A stretch of DNA of 64,000 nucleotides from Glycomyces niveus (GTDB lineage Bacteria; Actinomycetota; Actinomycetes; Mycobacteriales; Micromonosporaceae). A program made the position numbers and the translations under genes. Below are positions 9,039 through 18,490 of the stretch, piece after piece; within the stretch, counting starts at the first letter, position 1; every line of letters begins with the position of its first letter. The notes under the pieces are model-generated. The model made no database searches, was not told where the DNA came from, and was given only the letters and a program-made list of their open reading frames with translations. Location: NCBI RefSeq assembly GCF_017592475.1, contig NZ_JAGFNP010000002.1, forward strand, positions 1-64,000, written 5' to 3'.

Positions 9039-10430
9039 CTACGCGGTGAACTGCCACCAGTTCACGTTGAAGAGGTAACCGCCGCCGCCGGTGAACTTCA
9101 GGTACAGGTCCCGCGTCCCCGTCGCGCCCGTCACCGGGCAGGAGACGTTCGACCAGTTCTGCCACCCGCCGGTCCCCGAGACCGTGCAGCGGCCCGCGAG
9201 CGGGCCGTTCGGCCCGTCGAGCCGCAGTTCGATCGCGCCGCCGCCGGTCGCCGAGGCGACCCGCGCGGTGAACGACTTGGCGCCCGCGCCGAAGCCCGCG
9301 CCCTTGACCTTGATGGAGTCCCCGTTCTCGATCCACCCGACGTTCATGCCGCCCTCGCTGGAGCGCTCGGTCTCCACCCCGGTCGCCCACGCGATGGTCT
9401 CGGCCTCTTGGCGCGCATAAGGGTTGAGGGTCCCGACCTGCGGCGCTCCGGCCGTGGTCATGTTGATGGTCGGGAAGGTCCCGTCGGCGTTGTAGGTGAA
9501 CTTCTCGACGGCCACCGACCTCGTGAAGCCGCCGCCGCCCGGCAGCGCGCCGTTGTGGTAGAAGAAGTACGACCCTCCCTTGTAGTCGATGACCCCGGGG
9601 TGGTTGGTGAAGCTGGAGCCCTGCGTCGGCATGATCGTGCCCCGGTACGTCCACGGCCCGGTCGGTCCGGGGGCCGTCGAGTACGCGATGAACTCCGAGC
9701 AGCACTTGGCGGCGAACACCATGTAGTACAGGTTGTTGCGCTTGTACACCCACGGCCCCTCCTCGTAGAGGGTGGGCCGGTCGGTGCTGTTCGGCCGCGT
9801 CCCGAAGCCCTGCGTGGTGAGCGGGATGCGGTTGATCCCGCCCGAGTAGGAGATCATGTCCGCGTTGAGCTTCACGTACCAGAGGTTCGGGTTGCCCCAG
9901 TACAGGTAGGCCTGCCCGTCGGTGTCGATGAAGACCGTGGGGTCGATCTCGCCGTTCTGGACCAGCGGGTGTCCGAGCGCGTCCCGGAACGGCCCGGTGG
10001 GGCTGTCTCCGACGGCCACGCCGATGGCGGGCCGGCCGGTGGCGTCGTTGATGACGGGGACGTACCAGTAGAACTTGCCGTTGCGCTCGACGGCCTGGCC
10101 CGCCCATGCGTCCTGCCGGGCCCAGGAGAAGGTGTCGAGGTTCAGCGGCGAGCCGTGGTCGGTCCAGTTGACCATGTCGTCGGTGGACCAGACCCGCCAC
10201 TCCTTCATGGTGAACCAGGTCGAGCCGTCCTCGTCGTGGCCGGTGTAGAGGTAGAGCCGGCCGTTGTGGACCAGGGGCGAGGGGTCGGCGGTGTAGATGG
10301 TCTGGATGATCGGGTTGTCGGCCTGTGCCGGGTCGGGCGACGGATCGGCGGTCGCGCTGAGCGAGGCCGCCGCGAACGCGGCTACGAGCGCCGCGGCGAT
10401 CCTGCGCCGACGCGGGATGCGGGTCGTCAT
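9039..10430 (-). CDS. Secreted GH43 arabinofuranosidase/xylosidase with C-terminal CBM6
   Basis: Exported exo-acting hemicellulase, 463 aa; the sequence resembles arabinoxylan arabinofuranohydrolases. Signal peptide 1-28. GH43 five-bladed propeller about 35-320 with catalytic residues visible as TADPSP (base D49), GEIDPTVF (pKa-modulating D163) and YEEGPW (acid E224). CBM6-type beta-sandwich about 335-463 (ARQEAETIAWATG at its start, FNVNWWQF at its end). The upstream region carries two nested palindromes of the CGAAA/TTTCG type, suggesting LacI-family control with other xylan genes. Confidence 0.9.
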   Translation of the reverse strand: MTTRIPRRRRIAAALVAAFAAASLSATADPSPDPAQADNPIIQTIYTADPSPLVHNGRLYLYTGHDEDGSTWFTMKEWRVWSTDDMVNWTDHGSPLNLDTFSWARQDAWAGQAVERNGKFYWYVPVINDATGRPAIGVAVGDSPTGPFRDALGHPLVQNGEIDPTVFIDTDGQAYLYWGNPNLWYVKLNADMISYSGGINRIPLTTQGFGTRPNSTDRPTLYEEGPWVYKRNNLYYMVFAAKCCSEFIAYSTAPGPTGPWTYRGTIMPTQGSSFTNHPGVIDYKGGSYFFYHNGALPGGGGFTRSVAVEKFTYNADGTFPTINMTTAGAPQVGTLNPYARQEAETIAWATGVETERSSEGGMNVGWIENGDSIKVKGAGFGAGAKSFTARVASATGGGAIELRLDGPNGPLAGRCTVSGTGGWQNWSNVSCPVTGATGTRDLYLKFTGGGGYLFNVNWWQFTA

Positions 10431-10479
10431 GGGGAACCTTTCCGGCGCTCACGCGCCTCAGGAGTCGTGCGATCGTCCT

Positions 10480-10542
10480 CGAAACTTTCGATGAATCCAT
10501 CGAAATCTCGGAAACTAGAGCTCAGGGTATCCATAGTGTCCA
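10480..10542 (-). promoter_or_regulatory. Promoter and CGAAA-N-TTTCG operators of the GH43-CBM6 gene
   Basis: Minus-strand promoter TGGACA (10542-10537), 17 nt, TCTAGT (10519-10514). Downstream of the -10 are CGAAACTTTCG (10480-10490) and the overlapping palindrome TTTCGATGAATCCATCGAAA (10486-10505; 8-bp arms, 4-nt centre). The placement fits repression by blocking initiation or early elongation. Confidence 0.65.
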
Positions 10543-10595
10543 GATATGTAAATAACTCGATGCCTACGGTCATCTGATCTTTTCCTTCGCAGGCC

Positions 10596-10624
10596 TTGGC
10601 ACGGTCGATCCGCGCGGCTATCGT
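10596..10624 (+). promoter_or_regulatory. Promoter of the cytoplasmic GH43-like gene
   Basis: TTGGCA (10596-10601), 17-nt spacer, TATCGT (10619-10624). The start codon is 45 nt further on, preceded by AGGAG. The promoter is divergent from that of the GH43-CBM6 gene and separated from its operators. Confidence 0.5.
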
Positions 10625-10668
10625 GATCCTTCACAATTCCCCGGAATCGAACACCACTCAGGAGCGCC

Positions 10669-11622
10669 ATGTCCACTCACCCCGACTACGCTGGCTACCT
10701 CTACGTGCACTTCAAGCGCGAGTCCGCCGACGGCGAGCAGATCCACTTCGCCCTCAGCGACGGCAACGACCCCCTGCACTTCGACGACCTCAACGGCGGC
10801 GCGCCGGTCCTGTACTCGACCCTGGGCGACCGCGGCGTCCGCGACCCGCACATCGTCCGCTCCCCGGAAGGCGACCGGTTCTTCATGGTCGCGACCGACC
10901 TCCGCGTATTCGAGCGCACCGACTGGGACGAGATGCAGCGCTGGGGCAGCCGCTCGATCATGGTGTGGGAGTCGCGGGACCTCGTCGACTGGGGCGAGGG
11001 CCGCCTCATCGAGGTCGCGCCGCCCGAGGCCGGCAACACCTGGGCGCCCGAGTCCGTGTGGGACCCCGAGCAGGAGGCCTACCTCGTCCACTGGTCCTCG
11101 ACCGTCTACGCCGACGCCGCTCACGAAGGCGAGAGCTACAACCGCATCATGTACGCCCTCACCCGCGACTTCCGGGAGTTCTCGGAGGCGCGCACGTGGA
11201 TCGACCGCGGCTGGCAGACGATCGACGCCACCGTCATCGACCACGACGGCCGCTACTACCGCTTCCTCAAGGACGAGCGCGCCCGCGGCGGCCTTGCCCC
11301 GCAAGGCAAGTCGGTGTTCTCCGAGGCCGCCGCCTCGCTCACGGCCGCCGAGTGGGCGCCGCTGGCCGAGGGTATCGGCCTCGGGGCGGTCAAGCAGGGC
11401 GAAGGCCCCCTCGTCTACAAGTCGAACACCGAGGACAAGTGGTACCTCTGGATCGACGAGTTCACCCCCGAGCGGCGGTACGTGCCCTTCGAGACCGACG
11501 ACCTCGCGGGCGGGCAGTGGACCTCCGCCGCCGACTTCCGGCTGCCGCCGGACCCGTGCCACGGCGTCGTCCTCCCGGTGACCGCCGAGGAGTACGAGCG
11601 CCTCGCGAAGGCCTGGGCGTGA
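10669..11622 (+). CDS. Cytoplasmic GH43-like five-bladed beta-propeller glycosidase
   Basis: 317 aa, no signal peptide, so it likely acts on imported oligosaccharides. The propeller fold is suggested by repeated strands such as GVRDPHIVRSPEGDRFFMVAT, SIMVWESRDLVDWGEG and NTWAPESVWDPEQEAYLVHW. The acidic residues RDPH and WAPE are typical catalytic-site positions in clan GH-F. AGGAG lies 6 nt before the ATG. Its position between a secreted arabinoxylan-type GH43 and an importer operon supports a role in finishing hemicellulose fragments. The precise subfamily and linkage are not clear from sequence alone. Confidence 0.8.
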   Translation: MSTHPDYAGYLYVHFKRESADGEQIHFALSDGNDPLHFDDLNGGAPVLYSTLGDRGVRDPHIVRSPEGDRFFMVATDLRVFERTDWDEMQRWGSRSIMVWESRDLVDWGEGRLIEVAPPEAGNTWAPESVWDPEQEAYLVHWSSTVYADAAHEGESYNRIMYALTRDFREFSEARTWIDRGWQTIDATVIDHDGRYYRFLKDERARGGLAPQGKSVFSEAAASLTAAEWAPLAEGIGLGAVKQGEGPLVYKSNTEDKWYLWIDEFTPERRYVPFETDDLAGGQWTSAADFRLPPDPCHGVVLPVTAEEYERLAKAWA

Positions 11623-12025
11623 TCCGGGCTTTGAAAGTTCCGGTCGTTTCTTGACCCGGCCGAGTCTCGGACCGGTCTGGAGAAGGCTTGCCTGGCGCCC
11701 GGCCGAACGCCGTCGAACCGCCGAATCGGCGCGAAAGGCGGGCCTTCCGGTAAGACGGTCCGAGACTGACAGCATTCCCGGCACTGCCTGCAGGAAGGCG
11801 CTCTCACGCCGTCCCCTTTGTCGCGGTTTCCGAGTGTTCTCCGAGGTCACGCAGCGTATTTCTCAAGCCACCGGGGGAGATTTATTGACATCACTGCTCG
11901 TGGTACGTAAGCTCTGGAAGTTATCGGAAATAGCCCCGAAAGTTTCGATCGTTACGGCAGTGCAACCTCGCCCGCCCGAAGAGAAGCTCGGGGCGAAGTC
12001 TTGGGCCATCTCAAGGAGGAGAGAC
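11623..12025 (+). promoter_or_regulatory. Long regulatory region upstream of the Lpl-type importer operon
   Basis: 403 nt without a credible gene. A promoter is visible: TTGACA (11885-11890), 17-nt spacer, TAAGCT (11908-11913). A perfect CGAAAGTTTCG palindrome follows at 11937-11947, the same operator class as upstream of the two GH43 units. A looser copy (TGAAAGTTCCG) lies at about 11631. An AAGGAGGAGAG ribosome site precedes the ATG at 12026. Confidence 0.65.
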
Positions 12026-13705
12026 ATGTCGAGTGTGTTCGGGCGGACGCCCAGTGGAGCCACCCGTCGCAGGGTCATCGGATTCTCGCTCGCCGCGGGC
12101 GGTGCGGCCGCCCTCGCGGCCTGCAGCGACGACGGCGGCACCGAGATCGACGTCGAAGCGCAGTCCAAGGGCGCGATGGAGAACTTCGCGGCCGACATGC
12201 AGTTCACGGCCACCGAGCCGTTCACCCTGTCAGTGCTGTGGACCGACTGGCCGGACCTTCCCATCACCGATCAGTGGCAGTTCTTCAAGGAGGTCGAGAA
12301 GCGCACCAACGTCAAGATGGAGGTCACGAACATCCCGTTCAGTGACGCCACCGAGAAGCGCAGCCTCCTCATCAGCGCCGGCGACGCGCCCACGGTCATC
12401 CCGCTGGTCTACACCGGCGACGAGAGCTCGTTCGTCTCCTCCGGCGCGATCCTGCCGATGAGCGACTACGTCGAGCACATGCCCAACTTCCAGAAGTACG
12501 TGGAGGAGTGGGACCTGGGCGACATGGTCAACAACCTCAAGCAGGCCGACGGCAAGTACTACATGCTGCCGGGCCTCCAGGAGGTCTCGGTCCCCGTCTT
12601 CACCGTCGTCATCCGCAAGGACGTCTTCGAAGAGGTCGGCGCGGGCGTGCCCCAGACCTGGGACGAGATGCGCGCGGCGCTGGTCAAGATCAAGGAGAAG
12701 TACCCCGACTCCAAGCCGCTCGCAGACGGCTTCGAGGGCGCGTCGATGCTGAACTACGCCTCCCACGCCTGGGGCGCGCGGGCCGGCTGGGGCTTCGGCA
12801 ACGGCATGGTGGACGACGGCTCGGGCAAGCTCGAGTACACCGCCGTGACCGAGGGCTACAAGCAGATGGTCGAGTTCTTCCGCGGCCTCGTCGAGGACGG
12901 CCTCCTCGACACCGACTCGATGACCGCGGCGAACGACGGCAGCGGCGGCGGCAGCGTGACCGAGAAGGTCGCGGGCAACCTCGTGTTCGCGGCGTCCGGC
13001 TCGCCCGGCACCGCGATCGAGTTCCAGCAGGCCCTCAACGAGACGGTCGGCGAAGGCAACCACGAGGTCGTCGTGATCCCCCCGCCGGGCGGCCCGGCCG
13101 GCCAGATCGTGGAACCGCGCAACTTCTGGAACGGCTTCATGCTGAACGCCGAGATCGCCGACTCCGAGAACTTCGTCGCGATCCTGCAGTTCCTCGACTG
13201 GCTGTACTACAACCAGGAGGCCCGCGAGCTCATCCGCTGGGGCGTGCTCGACGAGACCTACACCAAGGACGCCTCCGGCAAGATCACCCTCAAGCCGGAG
13301 TTCTCCCTCAACGCCTACAACATCAACCCCGGTGCGCCCACGGACATCCAGCGCGACCTCGGCTGGTCGAACGCCGTGTTCGCCGACTCGTCCGAGTCGC
13401 GGGCGCTGAAGGAGTCCTACAACTCGCCCACCTTCGTCGAGTATGTCGAAGCCGTGCTTTCGAGCCGTACCCCCCGCGACCCGAACCCGCCGGCCCCGCT
13501 GGACGAGGCCGAGCTGGAGTCGTCCTCGCTGATGGCGACCCCGCTCAAGGACACTGTGGACACCAACACGCTGAAGTTCATCCTCGGCGAGCGCGACATC
13601 GCCGAGTGGGACGACTACGTGGGAGAACTCGAGGCCCAGGGCCTGCAGCAGTACGTCGACCTCATCAACACCGCTCGCGAACGCTTCGAGGAGGAGAACT
13701 CCTAG
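12026..13705 (+). CDS. Lpl-type extracellular solute-binding lipoprotein (Tat signal)
   Basis: Large (559 aa) substrate-binding lipoprotein of a sugar importer of the LplABC class. The signal has a twin-arginine motif followed by a lipobox: TRRRVIGFSLAAGG...LAAC, with the cysteine near residue 35. ATG 12026 chosen because AGGAGGAGAG lies 5-12 nt upstream; the open frame extends further upstream only through the promoter. The mature protein shows the ADGKYYMLPG... and QTWDEMRAALVKIKEKYPD patterns of this family. First gene of a four-gene operon with two permeases and a DUF624 protein. The operator class upstream hints at xylan-type oligosaccharides. Confidence 0.93.
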   Translation: MSSVFGRTPSGATRRRVIGFSLAAGGAAALAACSDDGGTEIDVEAQSKGAMENFAADMQFTATEPFTLSVLWTDWPDLPITDQWQFFKEVEKRTNVKMEVTNIPFSDATEKRSLLISAGDAPTVIPLVYTGDESSFVSSGAILPMSDYVEHMPNFQKYVEEWDLGDMVNNLKQADGKYYMLPGLQEVSVPVFTVVIRKDVFEEVGAGVPQTWDEMRAALVKIKEKYPDSKPLADGFEGASMLNYASHAWGARAGWGFGNGMVDDGSGKLEYTAVTEGYKQMVEFFRGLVEDGLLDTDSMTAANDGSGGGSVTEKVAGNLVFAASGSPGTAIEFQQALNETVGEGNHEVVVIPPPGGPAGQIVEPRNFWNGFMLNAEIADSENFVAILQFLDWLYYNQEARELIRWGVLDETYTKDASGKITLKPEFSLNAYNINPGAPTDIQRDLGWSNAVFADSSESRALKESYNSPTFVEYVEAVLSSRTPRDPNPPAPLDEAELESSSLMATPLKDTVDTNTLKFILGERDIAEWDDYVGELEAQGLQQYVDLINTARERFEEENS

Positions 13706-13798
13706 TCCGCCGCCGGGGGCGGGGAGGCTGGTGAACACGGCTCCGCCGCATTCACGAATCAGCCGCTCTGCCCCCGCCTCGGACGGGAGGGCGCATCT

Positions 13799-14815
13799 AT
13801 GTCCCTCACACAAGACGAGCAGTCCCCGCGGGCCGAGGCGCGCGGGGCCATCGCCGACGCCGCGCCCGCGCGGCCGCGCGGGGCGCAGCCGAAGGCGCGG
13901 CCCCGCAAGCGGAAGCAGACCTGGCGCGAGGCCTTCAAGCGCGACTGGCAGCTGTACTCGCTGGCCGTCGTGCCGCTGATCTTCTTCATCATCTTCAAGT
14001 ACGGCCCGATGCTGGGGAACGTCATCGCGTTCCGCAGGTTCCGCCCCGGCGGGAGCGTCTTCGGCGACGAGTGGGTCGGCCTGCGCTACATCGAGATGTT
14101 CATCAACGACCCGTCGTTCTGGCACGTCTTCACGAACACGGTCGTCCTGGGCGCCTTGACGATGATCGTCTGCTTCCCGCTGCCGATCGTGCTGGCGCTC
14201 ATGCTGAACGAGGTGCGTCAGCAGTACTTCAAGAAGTTCGTGCAGTCGGTCTCGTACCTGCCGCACTTCCTGTCGATCGTCATCATCGTCGGCATGCTGA
14301 TGCAGCTCCTGTCGCTGGAGGGCACGGTGAACCAGATCATCCGCGCCTTCGGCGGCGAGGAGGTGCCGTTCCTGCAGCGCGCCGAGTGGTTCCGCTTCAT
14401 CTACGTGGGATCCGAAGTGTGGCAGACGGTCGGCTGGGGGACCATCCTCTACCTGGCGGCCCTGACCTCGATCGACGACTCCCTCTACGAGGCGGCGAAG
14501 ATCGACGGCGCGGGCCGGTGGCGCCAGACCTGGCACGTCACGCTGCCGGGCATCCGCCCCACTATGGTGACGCTCCTGATCCTCAACATCGGGATGTTCA
14601 TCAACGTGGGCTTCGAGAAGGTCTTCCTGCTGTACAACCCGTTGACGTACGAGACGGCCGACGTCATCTCGACGTACCTGTACCGGGTCGGCCTCGTGTC
14701 GAACAATCTCAGTTATGCGACGGCGATCGGCCTGTTCCAGGCCCTGATCGGCCTTGTGATGGTGCTTTCCGCGAACCTCATCTCGCGGCGGACGACGGGG
14801 ACGAGCCTGTGGTGA
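13799..14815 (+). CDS. LplB-type ABC transporter permease
   Basis: 338 aa. The unusually long basic, Ala/Arg-rich cytoplasmic N-terminus (about 1-45) precedes the first membrane segment (LYSLAVVPLIFFIIFKYGPML). The EAA loop SLYEAAKIDGAGRWRQTWHV, the ATPase contact, is intact near residues 228-247. A GGGAGGG ribosome site lies upstream. The 93-nt gap after the binding-protein gene contains GC-rich complementary tracts that may allow unequal expression, a common arrangement, but I could not define a clear hairpin. Confidence 0.93.
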   Translation: MSLTQDEQSPRAEARGAIADAAPARPRGAQPKARPRKRKQTWREAFKRDWQLYSLAVVPLIFFIIFKYGPMLGNVIAFRRFRPGGSVFGDEWVGLRYIEMFINDPSFWHVFTNTVVLGALTMIVCFPLPIVLALMLNEVRQQYFKKFVQSVSYLPHFLSIVIIVGMLMQLLSLEGTVNQIIRAFGGEEVPFLQRAEWFRFIYVGSEVWQTVGWGTILYLAALTSIDDSLYEAAKIDGAGRWRQTWHVTLPGIRPTMVTLLILNIGMFINVGFEKVFLLYNPLTYETADVISTYLYRVGLVSNNLSYATAIGLFQALIGLVMVLSANLISRRTTGTSLW

Positions 14816-15735
14816 CCGATGTACGCACGACCGACCTCGCGATGGTGAAGCCGCGGGGGACCGCCCGGACGAGGGGCGAGCGCGTCTTCGGCGCCGTCAA
14901 CGCGACCCTGCTCGTGCTGCTGTGCGTGGGGATGCTGTACCCGTTCATCACGGTGCTCGCCCAGTCGTTCAGCTCCTCCGGGGCCATCAAGGCCGGCCAG
15001 GTGAACTTCCTGCCGGTCGGGTTCAACCTGGACACGTACGCGGCCGTCATGTCGAACGACATGTTCTGGCGCAACTACGGCAACACGGTGCTGTACACCG
15101 TGGTCGGCACGGCGATCGCCATGACGCTGACCACGACGTACGCGTTCGTGCTGTCGAAGCCGCACCTCAAGGGCCGCAAGGTGCTCATCGGCATCGCCGT
15201 GTTCACGATGTTCTTCAACGGCGGCCTCGTCCCGAACTACGTGCTCATCTCGGCGCTCGAAATGAAGAACACCATGTGGGCGATCGTGCTCCCGGGCGCG
15301 ATCTCGGTGTTCAACCTGCTGGTGATGAAGGCGTTCTTCGAGAACCTCCCGAAGGAGCTCGAGGAGGCCGCGCAGATCGACGGTCTCGGCTGGTACGGCA
15401 TCTTCGGCCGGATCGTGCTGCCGCTGTCGAAGGCCGTCATCGCCACGATGGTGCTGTTCTACTCGGTCGCGTTCTGGAACGACTGGTTCGCCGCGTTCCT
15501 GTACCTCGACAAGAGCGAGCTGTTCCCGATCACGCTGTTCCTGCGCAACCTCATCGCGGGCGCGTCGACCACGGCCTCCGAAGGGGCCGCGGCCGCGGGC
15601 AGCACGACCGCGCAGGTCTCGGCGAACATCCAGGCGGTGACGATGATCCTCACCGTCATCCCGATCCTGACGATCTACCCCTTCGTCCAGCGGTACTTCG
15701 TCTCGGGCGTCATGCTTGGATCGGTCAAGGGCTAA
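14812..15735 (+). CDS. LplC-type ABC transporter permease
   Basis: Second permease of the importer, 307 aa from GTG 14812. That GTG overlaps the previous stop in a GTGA arrangement, indicating coupled translation; an ATG at 14842 is an alternative. Six membrane segments, with EAA loop ELEEAAQIDGLGWYGIFGRI intact near residues 183-202 and the C-terminus GSVKG typical of LplC/YtcP proteins. The open frame extends far upstream inside the preceding gene, which is a high-GC artefact. Confidence 0.9.
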   Translation: MTDVRTTDLAMVKPRGTARTRGERVFGAVNATLLVLLCVGMLYPFITVLAQSFSSSGAIKAGQVNFLPVGFNLDTYAAVMSNDMFWRNYGNTVLYTVVGTAIAMTLTTTYAFVLSKPHLKGRKVLIGIAVFTMFFNGGLVPNYVLISALEMKNTMWAIVLPGAISVFNLLVMKAFFENLPKELEEAAQIDGLGWYGIFGRIVLPLSKAVIATMVLFYSVAFWNDWFAAFLYLDKSELFPITLFLRNLIAGASTTASEGAAAAGSTTAQVSANIQAVTMILTVIPILTIYPFVQRYFVSGVMLGSVKG

Positions 15736-15760
15736 TGCGCGCAAGGGAAGGGGCGACAGC

Positions 15761-16450
15761 ATGAGCATGCGGCAGCACGCGGGGGAGATCGGTCCGGGAG
15801 TGCTCTCCCGGTTCACCGCCGCCGTCTACCGGTACCTGGTCCTCGGGGTGTTCCTCGCGGTCGCGGGGGTGCCGACGCTGCTGGTGTGGATGCTGCTCGC
15901 CCCTGCTCCCGGCAATGTCGCGTGGTTCGTGGCGGCGCTCCTGCCGGCCGCGCCCGCGCTCTCGGCGGCGCTGTACGCGCACCGCGCCTGGGAGAAGGAG
16001 CCGGACCTGAGCCCGGCGCGGCCGCTGTTCCGCGGCCTGCGGATGAACCTGCGCGACACCCTCGCCTGGTGGGTGCCGGTGCTGGCGGTCGCGACGGTGC
16101 TCGCGGTGAACGTGCTCTTCGCGGAGCAGGTCGCCGGGGGCGCGCTGCTGCGGCCGGTGTGCGCGGTCCTCTTGGCGGTGCTCGCCGTGTGGGCCGGGCA
16201 CCTGCTCGTGGTGTCCTCGTTCTTCTCGTTCCGGTTCCGGGACGTGCTGCGGGTGGCGGCCGCGGAGTTCTTCCTCTCCTGGAAGGCCTCGCTCGGCATG
16301 CTCCTGCTGATCGCCGTGGCCGTCGGGGTCGTGGCCCTCGCCTCCGAGGCCGTGCTGCTCCTGGTCGCCTGGGCGTTCGCCCTGATGCTGTGGGTGCTCG
16401 TGCGGCCGGTCGTCGCCGACGTCACCAAGCGGTTCACCGTCCAGGACTGA
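15761..16450 (+). CDS. DUF624 (YesL-like) membrane protein
   Basis: 229 aa, five or six predicted membrane segments (YLVLGVFLAVAGVPTLLVWM, VAALLPAAPALSAALYAHRA, WWVPVLAVATVLAVNVLF and others). The family is commonly co-located with LplABC-type oligosaccharide importers; its role is not known, perhaps assembly or regulation of the transporter. ATG 15761 chosen on AAGGGG 6-10 nt upstream. It lies 25 nt after the permease stop codon and is the last gene of the operon. Confidence 0.85.
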   Translation: MSMRQHAGEIGPGVLSRFTAAVYRYLVLGVFLAVAGVPTLLVWMLLAPAPGNVAWFVAALLPAAPALSAALYAHRAWEKEPDLSPARPLFRGLRMNLRDTLAWWVPVLAVATVLAVNVLFAEQVAGGALLRPVCAVLLAVLAVWAGHLLVVSSFFSFRFRDVLRVAAAEFFLSWKASLGMLLLIAVAVGVVALASEAVLLLVAWAFALMLWVLVRPVVADVTKRFTVQD

Positions 16451-16471
16451 CCCGCTGCGCGCCTGAGGGCC

Positions 16472-17353
16472 TCAGCCGCGCGGCTCCTGGACGAGCTCGA
16501 GGAAGTGCGCGGCGGGGGAGTCGGGCCGGTCGAGCCCCGACGCCACCGCCGAGACCGTCCACTCCGGAGGGTCATCGGCCATCGGCAGCGCCCGCAGCCC
16601 GTTCGCCTGCGGCTTCGCGGCCACATGCCGCGGCACCACCGCGATACCGAGCCCGCGGCACACGAGGTCGAGCAGCGTGTGGACGTCGTTCACCGAGCAC
16701 CTGACGCGCCGGTGCACGCCGCGCGCGGCGAACGCGTCGTCGTTCAAGGTCCGCATCCCCCACGACGGCCCGAAGTCGATGAACGCCTCGTCCGCCAGCG
16801 CCTCCCACCGCACCGAGGCCTTCGAGGCGAGCGGATGGTCGTGGGGCAGCAGCGCGAGCAGCGGCTGGCGGCCGATCTCCAGGCGCGGCAGGCCGCTCAG
16901 ATGCCGGTCGGTGGCGACGAACGCGACGTCCAGCTCCCCGCCCCGCAGGAGTCCCAGCAGGTCGTGCGAGCCCGACTGCACGAAGTGGGTCTCGACGCGC
17001 GGGTGCCGCCGGTGGAACCGGTCGAGCAGGGACCCGATGTCGACCAGGCCCAGGCACTGCTCGGAGCCGATGCGCAGCGACCCGGAGAGGTCGCGGCTGG
17101 CCTTGACGACCGCGTCGCGCGCGCCCGCGGCCTGCTCGAGCATCGCCCTGGCGAACGGCAGCAGCGCGAACCCGGCCTCGGTGGGCTCGACCCGCCGGGT
17201 GGTCCGGATGAACAGGCTCGTGCCCAGCTCCTCCTCGAGCCCCCTGATGGCGGCCGAGAGTCCGGACTGGGAGATGCCGGTGAGTTCGGCGGCGCGAGTG
17301 AAGTGCCTCTCATCCGCCAGCGCTACCAGGTACTCCATCTGCCGCAGATCCAT
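16472..17353 (-). CDS. LysR-family transcriptional regulator
   Basis: 293 aa. N-terminal winged helix-turn-helix about 1-60 (MEYLVALADERHFTRAAEL, SQSGLSAAIRGLEEELGTSLF) and a periplasmic-binding-protein-like effector domain from about 90. Divergent from the aldo/keto reductase gene, so it probably regulates it. The shared 126-bp intergenic region holds an inverted repeat TGCC-ATGATC-GGCA, similar to the T-N11-A type of LysR sites. Confidence 0.93.
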   Translation of the reverse strand: MDLRQMEYLVALADERHFTRAAELTGISQSGLSAAIRGLEEELGTSLFIRTTRRVEPTEAGFALLPFARAMLEQAAGARDAVVKASRDLSGSLRIGSEQCLGLVDIGSLLDRFHRRHPRVETHFVQSGSHDLLGLLRGGELDVAFVATDRHLSGLPRLEIGRQPLLALLPHDHPLASKASVRWEALADEAFIDFGPSWGMRTLNDDAFAARGVHRRVRCSVNDVHTLLDLVCRGLGIAVVPRHVAAKPQANGLRALPMADDPPEWTVSAVASGLDRPDSPAAHFLELVQEPRG

Positions 17354-17479
17354 GAATGATTTCCCGTGCTTCTCAATGCCATGATCGGCAGTTGTTGGAC
17401 TTCTAGATTAGCGGTACCTAGCATGGTCGGCACGGCCCCATCCGGGCCTCGTGTTGACCGCTCCGGCGAGGAGAGACCG

Positions 17480-18412
17480 ATGAAGACCTTCACCATGCCC
17501 GGCACCGACATCACCGCACCGAACGTGGTGCTCGGCCTGATGCGCATCCAGGAGAAGACCGACGAGGAGGTGCGCACCCTCCTCAAGACCGCGACCGACG
17601 CGGGGATCACCTTCCTGGACCACGCCGACCTCTACGGCAACGGCCGCCACGGCTGCGAGCGACGCTTCGCCGAGGCCATGAAGCTGACGCCCGCCGAGCG
17701 CGAGCGCCTGATCATCCAGACCAAGACCGGCATCATGCACCCCGGCCCGTACTTCGACTTCTCGTACGAGCACATCGTCGAGTCCGTCGACGAGTCGCTC
17801 GAGGCGCTGGACACCGACTACATCGACATCCTCCTGCTGCACCGCCCGGACGCGCTGGTCGAGCCCGAGGAGGTCGCCCGCGCCTTCGACGACCTGCAGG
17901 CCGCCGGCAAGGTCCGCGCCTTCGGCGTCTCGAACCACACCGCCCGCCAGCTCGACCTGCTGCGCAAGTACGTGGACCAGCCGATCGTGGCCAACCAGGT
18001 GCAGCTGTCGATCACGCACGCGCCCTTGATCGCCCAGGGCATCGCCGCGAACATGCAGGCCCTGGACCAGTCGGTGTCGCGTGACGACGGCATCGTCGAC
18101 TACTGCCGCCTGCACGACATCACCCTCCAGGCGTGGTCGCCGTTCCAGGCGGGCTTCTTCACCGGCCCGTTCCTCGGCTCCGAGCGCTACCCCGAGCTGA
18201 ACGAGGTGATCGACCGCCTCGCCGCCAAGTACGACGTGCCGCCGATCGCGATCGCGGTCGCCTGGATCACCCGCCACCCGGCGCAGATGCAGGTCGTCAT
18301 CGGCACGACCAACCCCGAGCGCGTGGCGGCCTCCGCCCAGGGCTCGGACGTCCCGCTGACGCGCCCGGAGTGGTACGAGCTGCTGAGCGCCGCCGGGTAC
18401 ACCGTCCCGTAA
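17480..18412 (+). CDS. Aldo/keto reductase (YdhF-like)
   Basis: NAD(P)H-dependent carbonyl reductase, 310 aa, cytoplasmic TIM barrel. The catalytic tetrad is visible: D47 (FLDHAD), Y52 (DLYGNG), K82 (QTKTG) and H121 (LLLHRPD). Cofactor-binding residues near the C-terminus (VVIGTTNPER). ATG 17480 lies 6 nt after GAGGAGAG. The physiological substrate is not evident; divergent pairing with a LysR regulator suggests inducible detoxification or sugar metabolism. Confidence 0.93.
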   Translation: MKTFTMPGTDITAPNVVLGLMRIQEKTDEEVRTLLKTATDAGITFLDHADLYGNGRHGCERRFAEAMKLTPAERERLIIQTKTGIMHPGPYFDFSYEHIVESVDESLEALDTDYIDILLLHRPDALVEPEEVARAFDDLQAAGKVRAFGVSNHTARQLDLLRKYVDQPIVANQVQLSITHAPLIAQGIAANMQALDQSVSRDDGIVDYCRLHDITLQAWSPFQAGFFTGPFLGSERYPELNEVIDRLAAKYDVPPIAIAVAWITRHPAQMQVVIGTTNPERVAASAQGSDVPLTRPEWYELLSAAGYTVP

Positions 18413-18449
18413 GCAGCCGTCCACTATAGATTTGCGCTCCGTTTGTAGA

Positions 18450-18477
18450 CTGGGCGGGTTTCCGGTGGCCCGCCCAG
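18450..18477 (+). terminator. Hairpin terminator after the aldo/keto reductase gene
   Basis: CTGGGCGGG (18450-18458) pairs with CCCGCCCAG (18469-18477) around a 10-nt loop. There is no long T-run. It ends 3 nt before the ribosome site of the next gene, so it could also act in that gene's leader. Confidence 0.5.
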
Positions 18478-18490
18478 GACAAGGACGCCA